Source of the DNA: Candidatus Faecivivens stercoripullorum
GTDB lineage: Bacteria > Bacillota > Clostridia > Oscillospirales > Ruminococcaceae
Direction: 5' to 3'
Length of the DNA: 20,685 nucleotides
Assembly (NCBI GenBank): GCA_018715285.1
Contig: DVLW01000149.1
Coordinates: forward strand, 1 to 20,685
The notes below the pieces were generated by a model. The model ran no database searches and was not told the origin of the DNA. It saw only the letters and a list, made by a program, of their open reading frames with translations. Within the stretch, counting starts at the first letter, position 1; each line of letters starts with the position of its first letter. The position numbers and the translations under genes were made by a program. Below are positions 15,872-20,685 of the stretch, piece after piece.

Positions 15872-15889
15872 TGCGCCAAAAAAGGCGCA
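15872..15889 (-). other. U-loop hairpin in the divIVA-like leader
   Basis: TGCGCC (15872-15877) and GGCGCA (15884-15889) form a perfect 6-bp stem whose loop in the minus-strand RNA is six U residues. It lies in the roughly 50-base leader just upstream of the ribosome binding site, which remains outside the stem. Confidence 0.5.
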
Positions 15890-15906
15890 AATAATACATC
15901 TTCTTC

Positions 15907-15935
15907 ATTATACAGGATACCTTTCCGTTTGTCCA
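15907..15935 (-). promoter_or_regulatory. Promoter of the DivIVA-like gene
   Basis: Minus strand: -35 TGGACA (15930-15935), 17-base spacer, consensus -10 TATAAT (15907-15912) preceded by TG, an extended -10. Confidence 0.8.
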
Positions 15936-15973
15936 GCCGTTAATAATTGGCTGGAATTTTCATTTTTTGACTA

Positions 15974-16007
15974 TACAAAAAGCGCATTGCCTGCCGCAAT
16001 GCGCTTT
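15974..16007 (-). terminator. Terminator of the DUF1538-PII operon
   Basis: AAAGCGCATTGC (15979-15990) and GCAATGCGCTTT (15996-16007) form a perfect 12-bp stem with a 5-base loop, followed on the minus strand by a T-run. It lies about 20 bases past the PII-like gene. Confidence 0.9.
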
Positions 16008-16028
16008 CTAATCCGGAAAATGATTTAG

Positions 16029-16721
16029 TTAGGACTCCTGTTCCAGTTCTTCCGTCAGGCGCAGACCTGCCGTATCGGTAACCGGAAGAGAAAAAACGAT
16101 ACTCTTTGCCTTGCTCTTCATCCCGGCATGTTCCATAATTGCCCGCATAATCGAATTTTTGCGTTCCTGCCGGACAACAATCAGCACCATTTCCTTTTCA
16201 GAGGCCAGTTTGACCCCCAGAAACTGCTCTGCTTTTTCCATACCGGTTCCCTTGGCATGGATGACCGTACCGCCACCGGCACCAGCCTCACGGGCTGCAT
16301 CCATAACCATTTCGGTATATCCAAGGTTGGTGACAATCACCAGCAATTCATATCTGGTCTCCTTCAAACTGCTCTCCTCCCCCAATTCAAAATTCTGTCC
16401 GCTGGTCAAAAATTCCAGCTGTCTTTTTCCTCCAATGCTGCTGACCGGTACAATAAAACTGATTCCGGTTCCTGGAATATCAATCCGTAATTTGGAACGC
16501 ATCCCAGACTTAACTCGTTTCCAGGTATCTCCTGTTACAACCGACAAAAGTACTGTTTTATCACTGGCTTCCAGTCCAAAATAGTCGAGCATTTCACTTG
16601 CAGCCGTTCCACGCCCGACTGTCGCCAGCATCAGTTCCAGGCCTTCCCCTTCATACAGTTCCAAAAACCTGCGGGTATCCGGGCGATTCACGATGGTAAT
16701 CATCAAATTCAGTTCGCTCAT
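16029..16721 (-). CDS. Tandem PII-like regulatory protein
   Basis: Cytoplasmic protein of 230 residues made of two PII-like domains. The C-terminal one (about 122-220) is clearer: YELLVIVTNLGY, GGTVIHAKGTG (150-160), EKEMVLIVV (175-183). The N-terminal one (about 5-97) follows the same order: LNLMITIVNRP, LATVGRGTA (32-40), DKTVLLSVV (54-62). Both end in similar strands, ISFIVPVSSIGG and SIVFSLPVTDTAG. The long T-loop and uridylylation Tyr of GlnB/GlnK are not present. PII proteins bind nucleotides or 2-oxoglutarate and gate transporters or enzymes. The gene starts 11 bases after the DUF1538 stop, so it probably regulates that membrane protein; this is inference. An AGGGGTAGGA site precedes the ATG. 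A terminator follows. Confidence 0.85.
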   Translation of the reverse strand: MSELNLMITIVNRPDTRRFLELYEGEGLELMLATVGRGTAASEMLDYFGLEASDKTVLLSVVTGDTWKRVKSGMRSKLRIDIPGTGISFIVPVSSIGGKRQLEFLTSGQNFELGEESSLKETRYELLVIVTNLGYTEMVMDAAREAGAGGGTVIHAKGTGMEKAEQFLGVKLASEKEMVLIVVRQERKNSIMRAIMEHAGMKSKAKSIVFSLPVTDTAGLRLTEELEQES

Positions 16722-16732
16722 ATTCCTACCCC

Positions 16733-18259
16733 TTACAATTCAATAATCGCATCATCGTCAAACTCGGCAAGTACATTGACAGGCGCGGAAACTGCCGCCC
16801 GGCTCTTCTTGAGCTGTGAAACAAGTCCCATCACCTGTACCGTAATCAACGGCGTCATTGCAACCATAGCGACTACGCCAAAAGCGTCTGTTACCAGATT
16901 GCCGCCTACTGCAATACAGGCACCCTGTGCCAGCGGCAGCAAAAATGCCGCTGTCATCGGACCGGACGCAACACCGCCCGAGTCAAAAGCAATTGCGGTA
17001 TAAATCTTCGGAACAAAAAACGAAATTCCAATCGCAATCGCATAACCCGGAATCAAAAACCACATAATCGAAATCCCAGTCAGCACCCGAACCATCGCAA
17101 GTCCCAGTGATACCGCAACACCAATCGATAACGCTGTTCCCATTGCACCGGCGGATATTGCGCCGTCGGTCATTTCTTCAACCTGATGATTCAGAACGTA
17201 GACCGCCGGTTCTGCTTTTACAATAAAATATCCCATCACCATCGCGACTGGAATCAGCAGCCAGCCGGTTCTGCCGGTTGCCAGTTCCTGTCCGAGAAAG
17301 TTGCCGGCCGGCATAAAACCGACGTTTACGCCTGTCAGAAACAGTACAAGACCGATATAGGTATATCCCAGACCGATCAGGATTTTTATCAGATTCCGTC
17401 CGGAAAGTCTGAGCGATACAATCTGAAACACTGCAAAGAATAAAATAATCGGCAGCAGCGAAACGGCAATCTCCTGCATATAATCCGGGAACCCTTCTGC
17501 AAACAGTCCCCACAGTTCTTTTGAATCCGCAATTTCCGGAACACCCGTCAGCTGAAACTCACTTTCTGTTGGACGATAAATCATCCCCAGCAGCATAACC
17601 GCCAGAATCGGCCCGACTGAGCAGAGTGCAACCAGACCAAACGAGTCATCTGCCGCATGTCGGTCACTACGGATTGCCGAGATACCGACACCCAGTGCCA
17701 TAATAAACGGTACGGTCATCGGACCGGTGGTTACGCCGCCCGAATCAAACGCGACACTCAGAAAGCTCTCCGGAACAAAAATGGACAAAATAAACACGAT
17801 TGCATAAAAAACAACCAGTATCCGCGGCAGCGAAATACTGAACAGCATTCTCAGCAGCGCCATAACCAGAAACAGCCCGACTCCACCTGCAACCGCCAGA
17901 ATCAGAATCATATTCGGCACCGATGGCACCTGGTTTGCGAGGACCTGCAAATCAGGTTCGGATATCGTAATAATAAATCCAAGTAAAAAGGATATCACAA
18001 TGACCAGCCACAATTTTCTGCTTTTGGTCATACTTGTGCCGATACGTTCTCCCATAGGTGTCATAGCCATCTCAGCCCCGAGGGTAAAAAACATCATCCC
18101 TGCAATAATCAGCACCGCGCCCATCAAAAAACACAACAGAATACTCGGTGAAATGGGTGCGACAGAAAAACTCAGCAGTAAGACAATTCCGATAATCGGC
18201 AGTACTGCCCGTAAAGATTCCTGTAATTTTTCCTGTAGTCTTTTGGTACTTGCGATCAA
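16733..18259 (-). CDS. DUF1538-family membrane protein, internally duplicated
   Basis: Polytopic membrane protein of 508 residues, about a dozen hydrophobic segments, family DUF1538, function unknown. The chain is two repeats about 250 residues apart: SEPDLQVLANQV (100-111) matches AEPAVYVLNHQV (349-360), and AFDSGGVTTGPMT (170-182) matches AFDSGGVASGPMT (424-436). Each is followed by a DSFG or DAFG segment (205-208, 458-461). Conserved acidic and Gly-rich motifs inside membrane stretches suggest two inverted or parallel halves of a transporter. The start is TTG at 18259, with AAGGAG eight bases upstream; no better start exists nearby. The PII-like gene follows at once, so the pair is one operon. 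The last residues (EFDDDAIIEL) form an acidic cytoplasmic tail. Confidence 0.87.
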   Translation of the reverse strand: MIASTKRLQEKLQESLRAVLPIIGIVLLLSFSVAPISPSILLCFLMGAVLIIAGMMFFTLGAEMAMTPMGERIGTSMTKSRKLWLVIVISFLLGFIITISEPDLQVLANQVPSVPNMILILAVAGGVGLFLVMALLRMLFSISLPRILVVFYAIVFILSIFVPESFLSVAFDSGGVTTGPMTVPFIMALGVGISAIRSDRHAADDSFGLVALCSVGPILAVMLLGMIYRPTESEFQLTGVPEIADSKELWGLFAEGFPDYMQEIAVSLLPIILFFAVFQIVSLRLSGRNLIKILIGLGYTYIGLVLFLTGVNVGFMPAGNFLGQELATGRTGWLLIPVAMVMGYFIVKAEPAVYVLNHQVEEMTDGAISAGAMGTALSIGVAVSLGLAMVRVLTGISIMWFLIPGYAIAIGISFFVPKIYTAIAFDSGGVASGPMTAAFLLPLAQGACIAVGGNLVTDAFGVVAMVAMTPLITVQVMGLVSQLKKSRAAVSAPVNVLAEFDDDAIIEL

Positions 18260-18350
18260 ACGCTCCTCTCCTTTCCGCTCAGTTCAATCATTATGAAACC
18301 ATACCCTGTCATCCGTTACAAAACGGGAAACACATTTTGGTATATTAATA

Positions 18351-18379
18351 ATTATAACATGGCGGAAGAATTCTGACCA
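18351..18379 (-). promoter_or_regulatory. Promoter of the DUF1538-PII operon
   Basis: Minus strand: consensus -10 TATAAT (18351-18356), 17-base spacer, weak -35 TGGTCA (18374-18379). A weak -35 suggests that an activator may be needed; see the inverted repeats just upstream. Confidence 0.6.
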
Positions 18380-18380
18380 G

Positions 18381-18417
18381 TTATTTCTCGGAAAAATAAC
18401 AGTTATTTTATAAAATA
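18381..18417. repeat. AT-rich inverted repeats upstream of the DUF1538 promoter
   Basis: GTTATTT and AAATAAC form 7-bp arms with a 7-base centre (18381-18401), directly upstream of the -35 box. Next to them is the self-complementary TTATTTTATAAAATAA. The 190 bases between the neighbouring genes hold these, the promoter and a small stem CCGTT-acaa-AACGG in the leader; I see no GC-rich terminator for the gene ending at 18451. Confidence 0.45.
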
Positions 18418-18450
18418 AAAATAAATGTCATGAAATTTGTAAATAAAAAT

Positions 18451-19227
18451 TTAAACTATTCTGACAATGCCAATGGGTGTCTGATCATTTCCCTGTCCAA
18501 GCGGATTATCCGCCAAAATCTTTTTCAGCAACAGCAAGTCCATCCGATCATCCGACCAGCCAATAATTTCACCGCCGATATCATTAAAATCGATCACCGC
18601 CACCTCTACTCCCTCAACCTGCAAGCTATCTCGAATTCTGACCGCGACTTCAGATGCATTTTTAGGAGATAAAACGACCCAACGGTTATACGGTGGTATT
18701 GTACAATCGCAGGGGCCATCAATACCAGATGCCTGAATACCGGCGATCTGGTAAAACCATCCCCGTTTTCCCAGCAGTCTGCCCACCGCTCCTATACCAG
18801 CCGCAAACAAAATCCGTATCCGGCCGCATTCCCGCAGTGCACATTCCATTGTTTCGGGCATTGCCAGCCCAATTCCATAAGAGGTCCGGGTAACAAAACG
18901 GGACAGAAACCGTGCAAGCAGGCTGGGACGGATTTTTTCGACCGGCATTGCGCGTCCCTGGGTAATGGCTACAATTTTTTCCGTTATAATCAGTATGTCT
19001 CCTGGCTGCAAAAAAGGTTCTGCATATTCCTGCACAAATCCTTCCAGATTCACCCCACAGGTTACCAATGGGGTTTTGATGCACAGTCTGCTGTATAATT
19101 CACCATCCACCCGTACCGCTTCCGCGCGGTCAAAATTAACCAGAAGTCCCGGAAAAGACGATTCACGCTGAACGGACTGTATTTGTTCGCGATCAGAGCA
19201 CTGGGAAACCTGTTGTTGAAGCTGCAT
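18451..19227 (-). CDS. Divergent coenzyme F420-0:L-glutamate ligase family protein
   Basis: About 258 residues. The fold marks of the CofE/FbiB ligase family are visible: LQPGDILIITEKIVAITQGR (73-92) matches the family block GDxLVVTxKIVSxxEGR, and further on come SGIDG (167-171), VVLSPKNASEVAVRIRDSL (184-202) and VEVAVIDFNDIGGE (207-220). CofE adds gamma-glutamates to coenzyme F420, but the canonical (S/N)DTxGR segment is replaced here by DFNDIGGEI, and F420 is not expected in Clostridia of this kind. The true substrate is therefore unknown; a related amide ligase reaction is a guess. The ATG at 19227 with AAGGA seven bases upstream is preferred over one three codons earlier. It follows a two-component system by about 110 bases. 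Confidence 0.72.
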   Translation of the reverse strand: MQLQQQVSQCSDREQIQSVQRESSFPGLLVNFDRAEAVRVDGELYSRLCIKTPLVTCGVNLEGFVQEYAEPFLQPGDILIITEKIVAITQGRAMPVEKIRPSLLARFLSRFVTRTSYGIGLAMPETMECALRECGRIRILFAAGIGAVGRLLGKRGWFYQIAGIQASGIDGPCDCTIPPYNRWVVLSPKNASEVAVRIRDSLQVEGVEVAVIDFNDIGGEIIGWSDDRMDLLLLKKILADNPLGQGNDQTPIGIVRIV

Positions 19228-19253
19228 TCTTCTCATCCTTTATCTGTTGATTT

Positions 19254-19270
19254 GAGGCATCAACTGCCTC
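19254..19270 (-). other. Leader hairpin of the F420-ligase-like gene
   Basis: GAGGCA (19254-19259) and TGCCTC (19265-19270) form a 6-bp stem with a 5-base loop about 25 bases upstream of the start codon. There is no T-run. It is the only structure seen in the 108 bases between this gene and the kinase gene, apart from a weak CTTTTG/CAAAAG pairing. Confidence 0.4.
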
Positions 19271-19335
19271 CAGATACAGAATACAGCAACCGCTCTTTTG
19301 ATACTTTGAGCAAAAGAAGGGAATTTCTTGAGATT

Positions 19336-20523
19336 TTATTCAGATTGTTTTTCCGGCTGTCCTTCCCCAAGTATCGGAAGCAGTACCCGGAAGGTAATCT
19401 GTCCATCCTGACAGCTGGCCGATAAACTGCCGCCATGGAGCCGGATAATATCCCGCGCAATAACCAGCCCAAGTCCTGCACCGCCTGTATTGTTGCCATT
19501 TGACGCACTTCCACGCGATGGGTCACCACGATAAAATCGCTCAAAGAAACGGTCCAGTTCCTGCTGTGCAACCTGGCCCGGATTTGAAAAGAATATGGCG
19601 CACTGGTTGTCCAGCACTTTAGATGATATGGATATCTGGCCTTTTTCGCCATACGATACAGCGTTTCGCATCAGATTTTGCAGTGCCCGTGCCAGCTTGT
19701 CGGGATCGGCGTTTACCATAATCGGATCAGACTGACCGGAAAGTTGAATAGTCATTCCAGCAGAAGCCGCTACCGGAAAGGCTTCATCCGCCAGCTGTAC
19801 CAGCATACATCCGACATCCACCGGCTGTAGATTCAGCTTAACCTGCTGGAAGGTCAGTCGGGTCACATCGAAAAACTCCTCTATTAACTTTTGCAGCTTT
19901 AAAGCCTTATCCATTGCAATTGTCAAGTACTTTTTAGCAGTTACAACATCCAGACCTGAGAACTTTTCAAGCAGGCTCAGATACCCAATTACCGACGTCA
20001 GCGGCGTACGGATATCATGGGCCAGATACAACAGAAAATCATTCTTTTTCTTTTCTGCCTCCCGCTCAGCAGCTGCAGCCGCCTGCAGCTGCTGACGAAC
20101 CTGTGTCAGACGGATCTGCATAAAATCCAATTCCGGACTGAGGATAATCGGCTGATCTCCTTTTACCAGCTGGTCTACGCCTGCAATAATTTCATCGAAA
20201 TACCGGGTAAACCGCAAAATCAACATCCGCATAAATATTATAAAAAAGACCAGAAAAGCATAAAACATCAGATATTCAATATTGGAACGGATATACGTAA
20301 AATAAAGCGACTGGGCTTCTGTCCAGCTGCATCCTTTTATCCACACAATTAATTCGGCCAGAAAATTTCCGATTTTCTGATACCCCAACACCCGGATTGC
20401 CAGAATAATCAGAAAAGATTTTGCCATTACCCCCAGCATCTCCCGATATATCTTCTGAACCATCGCACGATAGGGCTTTCCGGCAAAAAACAGCCGGCCA
20501 ATCGACTGACGTAATTTTTCCAT
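19336..20523 (-). CDS. VanS-like sensor histidine kinase
   Basis: Membrane sensor kinase of 395 residues. Hydrophobic segments at about 34-48 and 83-105 bracket a short outside loop. A linker with an Ala/Gln/Glu coiled coil leads to the H-box FLLYLAHDIRTPLTSVIGYL with phosphoacceptor His169, a wording typical of the VanS group. The ATPase domain has the N-box LQNLMRNAVSYGE (Asn287), the F-box ERFYRGDPSR and the G-box GGAGLGLVIARDI (348-360). The usual DxGxG first G-box is reduced to SNPGQ, as in several VanS relatives. It should phosphorylate the regulator encoded just upstream; the gap is 10 bases, with GAGG eight bases before the ATG. The signal is unknown; no van resistance genes are in view. 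Confidence 0.93.
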   Translation of the reverse strand: MEKLRQSIGRLFFAGKPYRAMVQKIYREMLGVMAKSFLIILAIRVLGYQKIGNFLAELIVWIKGCSWTEAQSLYFTYIRSNIEYLMFYAFLVFFIIFMRMLILRFTRYFDEIIAGVDQLVKGDQPIILSPELDFMQIRLTQVRQQLQAAAAAEREAEKKKNDFLLYLAHDIRTPLTSVIGYLSLLEKFSGLDVVTAKKYLTIAMDKALKLQKLIEEFFDVTRLTFQQVKLNLQPVDVGCMLVQLADEAFPVAASAGMTIQLSGQSDPIMVNADPDKLARALQNLMRNAVSYGEKGQISISSKVLDNQCAIFFSNPGQVAQQELDRFFERFYRGDPSRGSASNGNNTGGAGLGLVIARDIIRLHGGSLSASCQDGQITFRVLLPILGEGQPEKQSE

Positions 20524-20533
20524 TGACTTTCCC

Positions 20534-20685
20534 TCATCCTTCTCCCAGACGATACCCGATTCCCCACACAGTCCGAATATACAACGGCCGGTCTCCGGTA
20601 TCCATCATCTTTTCCCGCAGATGCCGGATATGGGTTGCAATTGTATTGTTATTGCGATTCCAGTATTCATCTCCCCAGACGCCAT
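20534..20685 (-). CDS. OmpR/VanR-type response regulator, C-terminal part only
   Basis: The frame from the right edge reads GVWGDEYWNRNNNTIATHIR and on to RTVWGIGYRLGEG, stop at 20534-20536. These are the recognition helix and wing of an OmpR/PhoB-type DNA-binding domain: the VWG opening, THIRHLREKM and the YIRTVWGIGYRL wing are diagnostic. The receiver domain lies outside the window. It precedes the sensor kinase by 10 bases, the usual order regulator-kinase. Confidence 0.92.
   Translation of the reverse strand, partial: GVWGDEYWNRNNNTIATHIRHLREKMMDTGDRPLYIRTVWGIGYRLGEG

Noticed and set aside
1..20685. CRISPR arrays, tRNA or rRNA genes, insertion sequences, phage genes
   Set aside because: No direct repeat arrays, cloverleaf-like sequences, transposase frames or terminal repeats were seen; gene packing looks like an ordinary chromosomal region.

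Overview
The window looks like a chromosomal segment of a low-to-mid GC Gram-positive anaerobe of class Clostridia, most likely a gut member of the Oscillospiraceae/Ruminococcaceae group. The evidence is the Firmicutes-type RpoB and RpoC, strong AGGAGG-type ribosome binding sites with some GTG and TTG starts, clear TTGACA/TATAAT promoters, and the Clostridia-specific neighbourhood yajC - TIGR04086-family membrane protein - SCIFF peptide - SCIFF radical SAM maturase. Genus is not resolved. All genes except one (a MntP-like pump at 8465-9046) are on the minus strand.

Layout from left to right. 1-451: the start of an unknown membrane-anchored protein cut by the window edge, with its own promoter at 546-574. 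598-659: a long terminator hairpin behind rpoC. 702-4253 and 4272-8096: rpoC and rpoB as a compact two-gene unit driven by two candidate promoters at 8203-8353, not attached here to ribosomal protein genes. 8465-9046: divergent mntP. 9056-9095: a bidirectional terminator. 9104-10028: an sdpI-like/sdpR-like pair under a strong promoter flanked by two copies of the same palindrome, TTTAGA-N6-TCTAAA. 10222-12806: the SCIFF (ranthipeptide) locus, transcribed yajC, TIGR04086 protein, scfA (48 codons), scfB, with an intrinsic terminator between peptide and maturase. 12943-15849: endonuclease III (nth), a MATE-family efflux protein and a DivIVA-like coiled-coil protein. 16029-18259: a PII-like protein and a DUF1538 membrane protein, both internally duplicated. 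18451-19227: a divergent member of the coenzyme F420-0:L-glutamate ligase family. 19336-20685: a VanS-like sensor kinase and the C-terminus of its OmpR/VanR-type response regulator, cut by the right edge.

How the parts fit. The SCIFF locus makes a small six-cysteine peptide that the downstream radical SAM/SPASM enzyme is expected to cross-link by thioether bonds. Its physical link to yajC and an uncharacterised membrane protein is suggestive of a membrane or secretion role. The DUF1538/PII pair resembles in logic a membrane transporter controlled by a PII signalling protein (as AmtB-GlnK or SbtA-SbtB), but the substrate is unknown. The sdpR/sdpI pair should be autoregulated through the two palindromes. 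The least understood and most interesting items are the DUF1538/PII cassette, the SCIFF locus with its cysteine-rich maturase tail, and the F420-ligase-like protein whose substrate cannot be inferred here.
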